Shown piece after piece: positions 18,226-27,285 of a DNA stretch of 64,000 bases. The DNA is from Pseudanabaena mucicola str. Chao 1806 (GTDB lineage: Bacteria; Cyanobacteriota; Cyanobacteriia; Pseudanabaenales; Pseudanabaenaceae). The stretch's first letter is position 1. Each line of letters begins with the position of its first letter. Below the pieces are notes generated by a model. The model saw nothing but the letters and a program-made list of their open reading frames with translations, did no database searches and was not told the origin of the DNA. The position numbers were made by a program, and so were the translations under genes. Where the stretch lies: contig NZ_CP097329.1 in the NCBI RefSeq assembly GCF_030323025.1, forward strand, positions 4,326,001 to 4,390,000. Direction: 5' to 3'.

Positions 18226-19176
18226 CTAACCCAAACGATAGGCGATCGCTATCCATTCATCGATTTGGGTATGATCGCATTCTACAAAACCCGTATCAAG
18301 CATTGCCGAAGATACACTTTCAGCATGATCTTTGGTATATCCTGCGGTGATTAAGATCCCTGAATGTGTGGCTGTGGAACGTAATGCTTTGTAAAATTCA
18401 TCGGCAAGGGAAATATGCACTCGCGCAAAAATATTGGCAACGATCAGATCAAATTGAGCATGAGATGCAATAGCAGGAACTGACTCAATGCTATCCCCGC
18501 CCATCCAATGTCCAAGTTGACTTGCACTACCAAGACTTGCTTCCTTTACGATCACCTGTTGCGAGACTAGGTTACGCGCCACTGCGTCTTGAGTTGCTGC
18601 TACGGCAATGGGATCATTATCGATCGCCAAAACCTTTGCACCTAACTTTGCCATCGCTACACTAAGAATCCCTGAGCCTGAGCCAAGATCAAGAGTGTCA
18701 AGATTGGGCTGGACATGACGTTCTAGTAAGCGTAAGCTGAGTATCGTCGCAGGGTGTAGTCCACTGCCAAAGGCAAGACTATTTTGCAATCGCAGTATAA
18801 TCTCTTGAGGATGGAGTTGATATTCGGTCTCAGCCGATAGAACCACAAAGCGATCGCCTATTTTTCTAATTAGAGAACTTGCTGCGTGAGATTTTAACGC
18901 TATGGGATCAGCTTTATGGTCGAGGATAAAGGTTTGTAATTCGCTAGTCATTCCCGTGCGATGCAGTGGCGTGAGTATCTTCTCAATCTCATCGATCTGT
19001 TGATGAATGCGTATACCCTCAGGTAAGTACATTTGGATTGTAAATGTCCATTGTGATGATTCTTCCTGATATTCGCGGATCTGCATATCTTCAGCAGCAA
19101 TCACTTTGGCAAGTAAGGTACAGACCCAATCTACTGCTTCATTAGTAGTTTCAATACTTAATTCTATCCATGACAT
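18226..19176 (-). CDS. prmA: Ribosomal protein L11 methyltransferase
   Basis: SAM-dependent methyltransferase that trimethylates lysines and the N terminus of ribosomal protein L11. The SAM-binding loop reads LDLGSGSGILSVAMAKLGA, the acidic ribose-binding end LAIDNDPIAV, and the post-motif LIVANIFARV, all characteristic of PrmA. The N-terminal 100 residues form the ferredoxin-like substrate-recognition part (MSWIELSIETTNEAVDWV). At 316 residues it is close to the usual 290-300. It stands alone; just upstream is a family A repeat. Confidence 0.95.
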   Translation of the reverse strand: MSWIELSIETTNEAVDWVCTLLAKVIAAEDMQIREYQEESSQWTFTIQMYLPEGIRIHQQIDEIEKILTPLHRTGMTSELQTFILDHKADPIALKSHAASSLIRKIGDRFVVLSAETEYQLHPQEIILRLQNSLAFGSGLHPATILSLRLLERHVQPNLDTLDLGSGSGILSVAMAKLGAKVLAIDNDPIAVAATQDAVARNLVSQQVIVKEASLGSASQLGHWMGGDSIESVPAIASHAQFDLIVANIFARVHISLADEFYKALRSTATHSGILITAGYTKDHAESVSSAMLDTGFVECDHTQIDEWIAIAYRLG

Positions 19177-19185
19177 AATTATTGC

Positions 19186-19290
19186 TTAAGAAGCTCAACT
19201 TAATTAAAACCCAAACCAAGGTTTTGTTCTGCCCGCTATGCGGGCGGAACAAAACTCTCGGTTTTTAGTTTACTTATGTCTAGCTACTTA
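19186..19290. repeat. Inverted-repeat element (family A, copy 3, inverted)
   Basis: Opposite orientation to the other copies: TTAAGAAGCTCAACTTAATT at the left and TTACTTATGTCTAGCTACTTA at the right around CTGCCCGC / GCGGGCGG. It begins about 10 bp from the prmA start codon and so lies in its promoter region. Confidence 0.75.
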
Positions 19291-19317
19291 GTATTAAAAA
19301 TACGGTAGTGCAGCAAA

Positions 19318-19382
19318 GTAATTTTTTTAGTAATTGTGTTGCGGGCGCAAAGCGCCCGCAACACAATTAAATTGCATGACTA
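19318..19382. repeat. Palindromic repeat (family E, copy 3, inverted)
   Basis: Stem AATTGTGTTGCGGGCGC and its inverse with an AAA loop, then TTAAATTGCATGACTA at the right end; matches copy 1 read backwards. A further hairpin CAGATTCAGCG / CGCTGAATCTG at 19470-19499 precedes the end of the agmatine deiminase gene. No gene is seen in the 19177-19498 gap. Confidence 0.7.
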
Positions 19383-19498
19383 CCAAAAATACAGTGCTTT
19401 GCAATGATTTTATATCTAGAAAAATTTTGAGAGCGTCGTGAAGCAATGCTTTCAAAATTTTTTGACAATAACAGATTCAGCGCAACGCGCTGAATCTG

Positions 19499-20512
19499 TT
19501 ATTGTGGTTGATGGCATGTGATGCAATGGAACGCTCCGCCGCCTAGGAGAATATGTTTTGCCGAAAGCCCAATTACTTTGCGATTAGGGAAATGCTTGGC
19601 GATCGCTTGCACGGCGAGATCATCGTTAGGAGAACCGTAAATGGGAATAATCACACTATCGTTAGAGATATAGAAATTGAGATAACTCGCAGGCATAATT
19701 TGTCCTTCATCATCGAGAACAAGATTGGGAGAAGGAATTCGCACTACATCGATTTTTCTACCCTTGGCATCAGTCATGTTTTCTAACTGTGATCCAATAT
19801 CCTTGAGAACTTGATAGTTAGGATCATCTTCAGAAGTAGGTTCCATGCACATGATCTTATGTGGCGCGATGAAGCGCGCGATCGTGTCGATATGCCCATC
19901 AGTATGATCATTGAGCAAACCTTCTTCAATCCACAAGATTTTCTCCACTCCTAAAGCTGCTTTTAAGCCAGATTCAACTGCTTCTTGATCAAGATGGGGA
20001 TTACGATTGGGATTGAGTAGGCATTGCTTGGTAGTAAGACAAGTTCCTTCCCCATCAACCTCGATCGCGCCGCCTTCGAGTACCCAGTCAAACATAAATT
20101 GAGGAATATCAAGGGTTTGTAAAATTTTAGCCGCCACGAGATCATCATGTTTGAGTATATATTTACCGCCCCAACCATTCCATTGAAAATGCAAAGCCCC
20201 CAATTTACCATCAGTATTTTTGATATATATTGGAGTCATGTCGCGCATCCAGATATCGCCAAAGGGAATCTGATGGAATCGTGCAGGCAAATCCCCAAGC
20301 AATTGCTTAGCAAGAGCAGCAGTTTCTTCAAGGACTAAAATTTCAAGCTGCTCAGATGTAGCGATCGCTTTGGCAAGAGCCACAAATTCTGCTTGAACTC
20401 TATCGAGATATTCTAACCACAGATCACGGTGGCTGGGAAAGGCTAGCCAACAGGCTCTGTGGGGTTGCCATTCGGCTGGCTGAGCATAGCCCAAAGCTTT
20501 GGGATTTTCCAT
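19499..20512 (-). CDS. aguA: Agmatine deiminase
   Basis: Hydrolyses agmatine to N-carbamoylputrescine and ammonia (peptidyl-arginine-deiminase fold). Diagnostic stretches are RACWLAFPSH near the N terminus, GDIWMRDMTPIY, the catalytic DHTDGHID, and the active-site Cys in LGGGAFHCITCHQP at the C terminus. At 337 residues it is somewhat shorter than Pseudomonas AguA (about 368) but all catalytic elements are there. Arginine decarboxylase, which makes agmatine, is encoded 3.4 kb away on the same strand, so the window carries two consecutive steps of arginine-to-putrescine conversion. No N-carbamoylputrescine amidohydrolase gene is seen in the window. Confidence 0.93.
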   Translation of the reverse strand: MENPKALGYAQPAEWQPHRACWLAFPSHRDLWLEYLDRVQAEFVALAKAIATSEQLEILVLEETAALAKQLLGDLPARFHQIPFGDIWMRDMTPIYIKNTDGKLGALHFQWNGWGGKYILKHDDLVAAKILQTLDIPQFMFDWVLEGGAIEVDGEGTCLTTKQCLLNPNRNPHLDQEAVESGLKAALGVEKILWIEEGLLNDHTDGHIDTIARFIAPHKIMCMEPTSEDDPNYQVLKDIGSQLENMTDAKGRKIDVVRIPSPNLVLDDEGQIMPASYLNFYISNDSVIIPIYGSPNDDLAVQAIAKHFPNRKVIGLSAKHILLGGGAFHCITCHQPQ

Positions 20513-20710
20513 ATTGATGCGATGGCAGTTTTAAATGTTCCTATATAGATTTCTAGAATAATCCTTATTTTACTTTGATTCGTCAAAGCACATAAATGGA
20601 AATTTATTTTTTGTTTTTTATGGCTTAGAATCTAGGCGATCACCAATTTTAAAAAATAGATGGAAGGCGATCGCCTAAAGTTTTTAAGTGATATTAAGTA
20701 GAAGTCTCTC

Positions 20711-20823
20711 AAGCTATAGCGGTTTTCATTTTGCCGTAGGCAAAATGAAAACTCAAAACTCTTAATGGGACTGATTTTTTGTTTTCAAATGAGTACACAC
20801 TCATTTGAAAACCGCTATAGCTT
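20711..20823. repeat. Double-hairpin element (family F, copy 1)
   Basis: Ends AAGCTATAGCGGTTTTCA and its inverse TGAAAACCGCTATAGCTT. Inside are two hairpins, CATTTTGCC / GGCAAAATG and CAAATGAGT / ACTCATTTG. A diverged second copy is at 23211-23321. The element overlaps the last 2 bases of the Get3d gene stop and otherwise lies in the 20513-20821 gap, which shows no gene. Confidence 0.75.
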
Positions 20824-22003
20824 AGACAGGAGATGAAAAGCGAATTTTGAGATAATCATCTTCCATTTTTGCGCCTGATGTTTGGAGAACTGATAGAGCT
20901 TGAGGTAATACTAGATTACGACGATGATTACCGATACGGATGTTTAATTCATCACCAGTTTTGGTTAGCTCAATCTTCTCCTTCGCCACACCAGGTAAAT
21001 ATAGCTCCAAACGATATTGCTTATTCTCTTCGACAACCCGCATCGTATTCTCTTTGTAATAGACCTGTGCGGGGTCTTCTTCACCAAATAAAGTTACCTT
21101 GAGTCGCTCTAAAGCTTCAATACCACACATTTCCTCAGCATATAGAGGAATCTGCTTAATTGGGAGGGGCTGAAAATCACTATAAATCTGTTCACAGTAC
21201 TGCTTCTGATTTTCTTTCCATACCTTAAAGAAAGGATCTTGGACTTCCTCTGGAATAATTCGATTAGCGATGACTAAATCAGTTGCTACGTTATAGAGAC
21301 TAAGATAGGAATGCGCTCTGAGTGATTCATTGATGACCATCTTTTCGGGATTTGTCACCAATCGAACGGTAGTGATTGTGTTGTCGGTGAGAATTTTTTC
21401 GAGGGCTTCCAATTCTTCATAAAACTCATAGGGAGCATCCATCACTTCCTTGTTAGGCAATGAGAAACCAGTGACCCGCTTGAAAATTGGTTCAAAGACA
21501 GGACTCAAGACTTGAGCCATACCTTGCAATGGTTTATAAAACTTTCTCATGTACCAGCCTGCGACTTCGGGAAGTGATAGCAAGCGTAAAGCAGTTCCTG
21601 TCGGTGCAGAGTCAATCACTAATACATCAAAATCTTTTTCGTCATAGTGACGCTTGACGCGCACCAAACCAAAGATTTCATCCATCCCAGGGAGGATCGC
21701 TAACTCTTCTGCCTGAACTCCTTCTAGCCCTCTTGCCTGTAAAACTTCACTAATATAACGCTTTACTGCACCCCAGTTGCCTTCTAGTTCCCTTAGAGCA
21801 TCTAGTTCCGCTCCCCAGAGGTTTGGGCGTACTTCTTTAGGATCATGACCTAACTCGACCAAAAAGCTATCAGCAAGGGAGTGGGCAGGATCGGTACTCA
21901 AAACTAGCGTTTTGTAACCCAATTCAGCGCAGCGTAGCCCTGTGGCTGCTGCTACGGAAGTTTTACCAACTCCACCTTTTCCTGTCATTAAAATGATACG
22001 CAT
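20822..22003 (-). CDS. ArsA/Get3-family ATPase with alpha-crystallin domain (Get3d-like)
   Basis: Homodimeric SIMIBI-class ATPase. Residues 1-310 form the Get3/ArsA core: the P-loop [17 protein letters not shown], the A-type motif in [18 protein letters not shown], and switch-region [13 protein letters not shown]. Residues about 318-393 ([30 protein letters not shown]) are a small-heat-shock-protein-like beta-sandwich. This combination, and absence of the CxxC pair of eukaryotic Get3, is characteristic of the Get3d group known in cyanobacteria and chloroplasts. The group is proposed to bind hydrophobic clients, and arsenite pumping is unlikely. It should not be linked to the arsenic genes at 52-64 kb. 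Function in the cell remains uncertain. Confidence 0.9.
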   Translation of the reverse strand: MRIILMTGKGGVGKTSVAAATGLRCAELGYKTLVLSTDPAHSLADSFLVELGHDPKEVRPNLWGAELDALRELEGNWGAVKRYISEVLQARGLEGVQAEELAILPGMDEIFGLVRVKRHYDEKDFDVLVIDSAPTGTALRLLSLPEVAGWYMRKFYKPLQGMAQVLSPVFEPIFKRVTGFSLPNKEVMDAPYEFYEELEALEKILTDNTITTVRLVTNPEKMVINESLRAHSYLSLYNVATDLVIANRIIPEEVQDPFFKVWKENQKQYCEQIYSDFQPLPIKQIPLYAEEMCGIEALERLKVTLFGEEDPAQVYYKENTMRVVEENKQYRLELYLPGVAKEKIELTKTGDELNIRIGNHRRNLVLPQALSVLQTSGAKMEDDYLKIRFSSPV

Positions 22004-22475
22004 GGTCGATATGACTCGTCTTGTTTAATTTTTAATTATTTTAGAATCCAGAATTAGCCTCGCTTAGCGTGACTAGTCGTAGTAAATTTTGAATAGTATT
22101 AAGTAGCTTTGCAAATCTTTACATTTGCTATTCATTCTAGCATCGATCTGGAGATCGCCAATGCAAAAAACTTAAGGGATTATGAAGACTATTCTCTAGT
22201 TTTTTAGCTTTTAGGGCTATATAGCAATCCTAAATGAGAAATGATTGGTTTCAGCTTCTCTTAGGCATCGGTTAGAGACTTGATGAGAAAAAAGAAAAGG
22301 TACTACCGAGTTTGTATGGCTTCGAGTTCGATCAGCTAACGTTGGCTGATTGAACTCGAAGCCGAAGTTACTTTAATTAATCGCAAGTCCCTAAACTCAA
22401 AATTAAAGCAAAGGGATAAAGTGTCTCCACTGAAATTTTGGGTTTTGATTTGTCCTATCTAAATCTTGTATTGCT

Positions 22476-22568
22476 TAGGACTTACGCATTGGGTAGATGT
22501 GGTGCGGGCTTCGCCCGCACCACATCTACCTCAAGCCTAATAAATTCGTTCGGTTTGCGTAAGTCCTA
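22476..22568. repeat. 93-bp MITE-like element (family B, copy 2)
   Basis: Same ends as copy 1 (TAGGACTTACGCATTGGG, GCGTAAGTCCTA) with the inner hairpin GGTGCGGGCTTCGCCCGCAC. It differs from copy 1 at only a few positions. Confidence 0.8.
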
Positions 22569-22714
22569 TTGCTATAGAAATATTGAATTTTACATTAAAT
22601 TGCTGAGATGCTGATCTCGATCGCAAGTTCTTTGTGAGCAAAATCACATCAAAACCAGACTAAAATCACTAGCCCCACGAGGAAAATCATTAATGATGTT
22701 AGTAGCTAAATATT

Positions 22715-22807
22715 TAAGACTTACACATTGGGTAAATGCGATTCGGGCAAAGCTCGCACTACGGCTACCTCAAATCTAATAAATTCGTTCGGTTTGCATA
22801 AGTCCTA
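22715..22807. repeat. 93-bp MITE-like element (family B, copy 3, diverged)
   Basis: Recognisable by the same length, by TAAGACTTACACATTGGG at the left and AATTCGTTCGGTTTGCATAA at the right, but with many changes in the inner stem. Probably an older insertion than copy 2. Confidence 0.7.
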
Positions 22808-22844
22808 ATATTGATTAATTAAGTAATATAAGACGTTAACCTAT

Positions 22845-23189
22845 ATGAATCAGACACTACGCTCTCCAATAGATTTAGAGCAACTTAATCAAATATCAGA
22901 GGGAGATATCGAGTTTGAGATGGAGGTTTTGCAAATCTATGTAGAAGATGTTCAACAAAGACTGGAAGGAATACGTTTGGCGATTACTGGTGGTGATCAA
23001 TTGCAGGTAATGAAGGAGGCTCATCATATTAAGGGTTCAAGCAGTAATGTGGGAGCTATACAAATGCGTGACTTAGCCGTGAAGCTTGAAGCTTTAAATC
23101 TAGCCCAAGACAGCATAAAAGCTATGGAGATATTTGAGAAAATGGCTTTCAATATTCAATTGGTAGCAAACTTCGTTGCGGAAAGATAA
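22845..23189 (+). CDS. Stand-alone histidine phosphotransfer (HPt) protein
   Basis: A 114-residue four-helix HPt domain that relays phosphate between a hybrid histidine kinase and a response regulator. The phospho-acceptor is His60 in EAHHIKGSSSNVGA, the standard H-x-I/L-K-G-S pattern. Helix A carries the expected FEMEVLQIYVEDVQQRL. There is no kinase or regulator gene beside it, so its partners lie elsewhere in the chromosome. ATG at 22845 gives a complete domain without extra sequence. Confidence 0.9.
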   Translation: MNQTLRSPIDLEQLNQISEGDIEFEMEVLQIYVEDVQQRLEGIRLAITGGDQLQVMKEAHHIKGSSSNVGAIQMRDLAVKLEALNLAQDSIKAMEIFEKMAFNIQLVANFVAER

Positions 23190-23210
23190 TTGATGTCATT
23201 ATTTTGATAT

Positions 23211-23321
23211 ACTGTAGTATTCATTTTACCCTAGGGTAAAATGAAAATTAACAACTCTTATGTGATTACTTTTTTGTTTTTAAATTAGTTACGTACTAAA
23301 TTTAAAAATTGCGGTACTTCA
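23211..23321. repeat. Double-hairpin element (family F, copy 2)
   Basis: Diverged copy: ACTGTAGTATTCATTTTACC at the left, AAATTGCGGTACTTCAG at the right, and the middle AACTCTTATGTGATTACTTTT matching copy 1. It starts about 22 bp after the HPt stop codon. Confidence 0.65.
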
Positions 23322-23459
23322 GAACCCCAATTTTTGTGGCGTAGCTTTGGCATTCTGTAAAAATCGGGGCTTTTATTTGAAGCTGAGATTCTTAGACTCT
23401 TAATGTGACTATACTGGGAATAGTTATTCTTCTAATCAGAAATTAATCAGAAATTAATT

Positions 23460-23837
23460 ATGAGTCTTCCTTTGCCTGCGTTTGACCTGAAATCTGGTAG
23501 TACCTATGAACTAATGGATGTAGAAGCAATCCAAAAAGCATTAGGTCGATCGCGGGCTTCGATATATCGCTATGCTAATACTGATTCTAATCAAAGTGAG
23601 CTAAATCTGCCCTACGATCCTCAAAAGCTCAATCCAGAGTTGCGCCAAAGCGATCGCGAGCCTTTGTTATTTCACCCTACTGAAGTTTCCAGATTTGCCA
23701 GAGATGTCCTGAGAATGAAGCAGGTAACGATCCAAGTGCAGGAACCAGTGCAAAATGAAACTAATCAGCTTTTGCGGGAAATTCTGCAAGAATTAAAAAC
23801 TCTAAATCAAACGATTATTTCTCTTCGTAATTCCTAA
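23460..23837 (+). CDS. Putative DNA-binding protein with C-terminal coiled coil
   Basis: A 125-residue protein. Residues 20-40 (MDVEAIQKALGRSRASIYRY) look like a helix-turn-helix of the MerR or resolvase-like kind. A loop with conserved-looking LFHPTEVSRFARDVLRMK follows, and the last 40 residues form a leucine-heptad coiled coil (NQLLREILQELKTLNQTI). I do not recognise a named family. The layout suggests a small dimeric DNA-binding protein; its target is unknown. It stands alone, convergent with speA. Confidence 0.65.
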   Translation: MSLPLPAFDLKSGSTYELMDVEAIQKALGRSRASIYRYANTDSNQSELNLPYDPQKLNPELRQSDREPLLFHPTEVSRFARDVLRMKQVTIQVQEPVQNETNQLLREILQELKTLNQTIISLRNS

Positions 23838-23876
23838 ATAAAAGAAGCACTTTGAGAGTCTTCTATTTGGGATTAA

Positions 23877-23950
23877 TCTAGGATGTGCGGCGCTTCGCGC
23901 CGCACATCCTTAACTCTAGATCACTAACGACGCACAAAGTGCGTCTTCTA
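23877..23950. terminator. Two hairpins between convergent genes
   Basis: GGATGTGCGGCGC / GCGCCGCACATCC (23879-23910) and GACGCAC / GTGCGTC (23930-23949) separate the HTH gene from the end of speA. No long T-run follows, so termination is plausible but not shown. Confidence 0.4.
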
Positions 23951-23960
23951 ATTTTTGGGA

Positions 23961-25886
23961 CTAGCTGAGATATGTATAGCCATTTAAGCAATGCTCATAT
24001 TTTTGCAAGAACAGCCTTGCTTCATTGAGAGAGATTTGTTTCTCTTGGAGAGCGCGTTCCGTTTCTTGGCGAATATTTTCTAGCATTGCATCACGATTGT
24101 ATTGCACATATTCGAGAACTTCGGTCATCGAATCACCTTTGATTACATGCTCAACCTTATAACCCGTTGGCGTTGCGTGAATATGCACTGCATCAGTATC
24201 ACCAAAGAGGTTATGCAAATCACCAAGGATTTCCTGATAAGCTCCACCAAGAAATAGGGCTAGATAATAAGGTTTCTCTGGGATAAAAGGATGTAATTCG
24301 AGAACAGATTTCACATCTCGCAAATCAATAAAGCGATCAATTTTGCCATCACTATCACAGGTTAGATCGGCGATCGTGCCCCGACAGGTAGGTTCTTCAT
24401 TGAGACGATGAATCGGCATAATCGGGAAGAGTTGATCGATCGCCCAACTATCAGGCGCAGACTGAAATACCGAAAAATTGCAATAATAAGTCAGTGCCAT
24501 CATGCGTTCGAGGTCTTCGAGGTCATCAGGCACATAGTTTAATTTGCGTGTCACCTTGCGAATTCGATCACAACATTCCCAGAATAGTCGCTCTACTCTA
24601 GCCCGTTGTTTTAAGCTCAAATAGCCAAAGGAAAACAGACTAATTGCTTCTTGATTGAACTGCACGGCATCATGATAAATCTCTTGGTAGTTATTCTCAT
24701 TGATATTTTCTAGCGCTTCAAAAAGATTACGAACAATGAGATGCTCATCTTCTTTTAATGACTCGATCACTTGAGTCGGTGTGCCACTAATACCAACAAC
24801 ATCAAAGATTAATACCGATTGGTGAGAAGCGATCGCTCGACCACTTTCACTCGTTAGAGTAGGGACAGGAATTCCCTTTTCCGTACAAGCATCCTTAATA
24901 GCTGCAACGATATCATAAGCATAGTTCTGCATACTGTAGTTTTTGGAAGCGTAGAAATTGGTTTTTGAACCGTCGTAATCTACGCCCAAACCACCACCAA
25001 CATCAAGATGTCCCATCGGTGCGCCTAAGATCGTAAGTTGTACATAGATCTGTCCTGCCTCACGTAAAGCATCTTTAATTGTGCTGATATTACTGATTTG
25101 GGAGCCAATGTGGAAGTGCAATAATTTGAGAGAATCTAGCATATTTGCGGCTTCCAATTGTTCCACAGTTTCAAGGATTTCCCACATCCGCAACCCAAAC
25201 TTTGCGCGATCACCTGTCGAGTCTTCCCAATGTCCTAGCCCCTTAGTGCTGAGCTTAGCACGGACACCGACTACAGGAGCAATTCCTAACTTGGTTGCCG
25301 CACGGATAATCATCTCCACTTCTTCCAACTGTTCGATCACAATGATCGTATTCTGTCCCAATTTTCTTGCTAATAAAGCCGTCTCAATATACTCCGCATC
25401 TTTGTAACCATTACAAATCAGTAGTGATCCAGGTGTACGGAGAGTGGCAAGGGCAATCAGCAATTCGGGTTTGGAACCTGCCTCTAGACCAAATTGGAAG
25501 GGTTTTCCATATTTTGCAATTTCTTCCACCAATTGCCGTTGCTGATTAACTTTGACAGGAAATACACCCCGATAAACGCCGTTGTAGTTATAACGTGCGA
25601 TCGCCTTAGCAAAGGTGGAATTTAAGCGCTCAATGCGATCAGCAAGAATATCGGAAAATCTAACAAGAATCGGCGATCGCAATCCCCTTTGTTTGAGATC
25701 ATTTACTAGTTCAAATAGGTCAATACATCCACCACGATCGCCTTTGGGGGAGACAGTTACGTGACCAGCCTCGTTAATACTAAAATAAGGTTCACCCCAG
25801 CCATTGATGCGATAAAGGGTCTCACTATCTTGAATAGTCCACTTTTTTGCCTCGGCAACAACAGGTAACTGAATCTCTTGCAACAT
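23961..25886 (-). CDS. speA: Biosynthetic arginine decarboxylase
   Basis: PLP-dependent enzyme converting arginine to agmatine, first step of the plant/bacterial route to putrescine. The PLP-lysine motif appears as RGVFPVKVNQQRQLVEE, the glycine loop as LDVGGGLGVDYDGS, and the cofactor-binding E-S-G-R as TSESGRAIASHQS. The 641-residue length and the C-terminal GDLHNLFGDTDAVHIH are diagnostic of SpeA rather than of diaminopimelate or ornithine decarboxylases. With the agmatine deiminase gene nearby it defines an arginine/agmatine module. It is divergent from lipA; the 216-bp spacer presumably holds both promoters. Confidence 0.97.
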   Translation of the reverse strand: MLQEIQLPVVAEAKKWTIQDSETLYRINGWGEPYFSINEAGHVTVSPKGDRGGCIDLFELVNDLKQRGLRSPILVRFSDILADRIERLNSTFAKAIARYNYNGVYRGVFPVKVNQQRQLVEEIAKYGKPFQFGLEAGSKPELLIALATLRTPGSLLICNGYKDAEYIETALLARKLGQNTIIVIEQLEEVEMIIRAATKLGIAPVVGVRAKLSTKGLGHWEDSTGDRAKFGLRMWEILETVEQLEAANMLDSLKLLHFHIGSQISNISTIKDALREAGQIYVQLTILGAPMGHLDVGGGLGVDYDGSKTNFYASKNYSMQNYAYDIVAAIKDACTEKGIPVPTLTSESGRAIASHQSVLIFDVVGISGTPTQVIESLKEDEHLIVRNLFEALENINENNYQEIYHDAVQFNQEAISLFSFGYLSLKQRARVERLFWECCDRIRKVTRKLNYVPDDLEDLERMMALTYYCNFSVFQSAPDSWAIDQLFPIMPIHRLNEEPTCRGTIADLTCDSDGKIDRFIDLRDVKSVLELHPFIPEKPYYLALFLGGAYQEILGDLHNLFGDTDAVHIHATPTGYKVEHVIKGDSMTEVLEYVQYNRDAMLENIRQETERALQEKQISLNEARLFLQKYEHCLNGYTYLS

Positions 25887-26102
25887 TGTTAATAAACCCT
25901 ACAAACCTTAGATCTACATGAAAACTGCTCTGAAATCGGCGGCACTTGCGGCTGACCGTATCAACTTTAGCACTTCCAACTAATCTAAGCGGAAAATCTA
26001 GCCCCAAGTCTTCTAAGAAAGACAGGGTTGTAACCCCAGTTTTTCGATAAAATGTTATGAAAGTATATGAATAGCATTAGCTAGATCTAGGTAGTTATAA
26101 AT

Positions 26103-26978
26103 ATGGCAGTCAAACCAGATTGGTTGCGAGTAAAAGCCCCGCAGTGGGAGCGCGTCGGTAACGTGAAGGAAGTCCTGCGCGACTTAGGGCTAAATACTGT
26201 GTGTGAAGAAGCATCTTGCCCAAATATTGGTGAATGCTTTAACCAAGGAACTGCTACATTTTTGATTATGGGACCTGCTTGCACCCGTGCGTGTCCTTAT
26301 TGTGATATTGATTTTGAAAAGAAGCCACAAGCGCTCGATCCGATGGAACCAATTAACCTAGGTGAAGCAGTACGGCGGATGAATCTTAAACATGTTGTGA
26401 TCACTTCCGTTAATCGTGACGACTTGCCCGATGGCGGCGCTTCGCAGTTTGTGCGCTGTATCGAAGAGGTTCGGAAATTGATGCCTCAGACCACAATTGA
26501 ACTGCTCATTCCCGATCTCTGTGCTAATTGGGAAGCCTTAGCAACTATTCTGGCTGCCCGTCCCCATGTGCTGAATCATAATACGGAAACTGTGCCAAGA
26601 CTTTATCGCCGTGTGCGTCCACAGGGAGACTATCAGCGTAGTTTAGAACTTTTGCGTCGCACCCGTGAGATTGCGCCTTGGGTCTATACCAAGTCAGGAA
26701 TTATGGTGGGTATGAGTGAAACTGATGCGGAAGTGAGAGAAGTAATGCGTGATTTACGAGCAGTTGATTGCGATATCATCACCATTGGTCAATATCTCCA
26801 ACCTTCCGCCAAGCATTTGACTCTACATGAGTTTGTCACACCAAAGCAGTTTGAAGCATGGCGGATTGTCGGTGAAGAAATGGGATTTTTGCAAGTTGTT
26901 TCTTCGCCGCTTACGCGCAGTTCCTATCATGCAGAGCATGTGCAAGCCTTAATGAAGCTATATCCGAAGGAAGTGTAA
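26103..26978 (+). CDS. lipA: Lipoyl synthase
   Basis: Radical-SAM enzyme that inserts sulfur into octanoyl groups on lipoyl domains. Both iron-sulfur cluster motifs are intact: the auxiliary cluster Cys in [12 protein letters not shown] and the radical-SAM triad CTRACPYC. The C-terminal cluster-ligand serine region reads [10 protein letters not shown]. At 291 residues it is of normal length, and the N terminus [10 protein letters not shown] is typical. The gene stands alone; a second lipoyl synthase elsewhere in the genome is common in cyanobacteria but cannot be judged here. Confidence 0.97.
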   Translation: MAVKPDWLRVKAPQWERVGNVKEVLRDLGLNTVCEEASCPNIGECFNQGTATFLIMGPACTRACPYCDIDFEKKPQALDPMEPINLGEAVRRMNLKHVVITSVNRDDLPDGGASQFVRCIEEVRKLMPQTTIELLIPDLCANWEALATILAARPHVLNHNTETVPRLYRRVRPQGDYQRSLELLRRTREIAPWVYTKSGIMVGMSETDAEVREVMRDLRAVDCDIITIGQYLQPSAKHLTLHEFVTPKQFEAWRIVGEEMGFLQVVSSPLTRSSYHAEHVQALMKLYPKEV

Positions 26979-27004
26979 TGATAGTTAAGCAATAGCGATC
27001 GCTA

Positions 27005-27268
27005 CTAACACCATGCTTCACGTTCCTTATAAAAATCAGTAGTTCTAAAATGGAAAGGTCGGAGGAAAATAAGACCAGAGTTTCTAATGTTAACGAGTTC
27101 AAACATGATAGAGTAACGACCAATCCGCCCATCTTGCAATTCCGAGACAGTGGTAAAAATAGGTAGTTTTTGGCGATCGCTTAGATCCGTATTTCTATAT
27201 CCAAAGTCGATGCAAAGCCCAAATCCATCTGTTATCTTTCCCGAATCATAATTACAGGCATAAAGTTC
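27005..27268 (-). pseudogene. Fragment of an unknown protein gene lacking its 5' end
   Basis: One minus-strand frame is open from an in-frame stop at 27269-27271 to the stop at 27005-27007. It has no start codon near its upstream end. The translated text looks like real protein (for example GLCIDFGYRNTDLSDRQKLP, then RPFHFRTTDFYKEREAWC), with a codon pattern unlike a random shadow frame. It lies between mutS2 and lipA, and most likely is what is left of a gene lost by deletion. An in-frame Met exists only near the middle. I cannot name the family. Confidence 0.45.
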
Positions 27269-27285
27269 CTAAGGATGGGAAAGAA

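Larger units (their letters stand above)
22004..22844. other. 841-bp gene-free stretch rich in palindromes
   Basis: Upstream of the Get3d gene and upstream of the HPt gene. It holds a long hairpin at 22319-22363 (GGCTTCGAGTTC / GAACTCGAAGCC) and two family B elements (22476-22568 and 22715-22807) only about 150 bp apart. The remaining sequence has no coding-like frame and no recognisable RNA gene. Confidence 0.55.

Noticed and set aside
20822-22003. Arsenite-pump ATPase ArsA belonging to the arsenic locus
   Set aside because: The alpha-crystallin C terminus and single-unit length fit Get3d; no ArsB gene is adjacent and the arsenic locus is 30 kb away.
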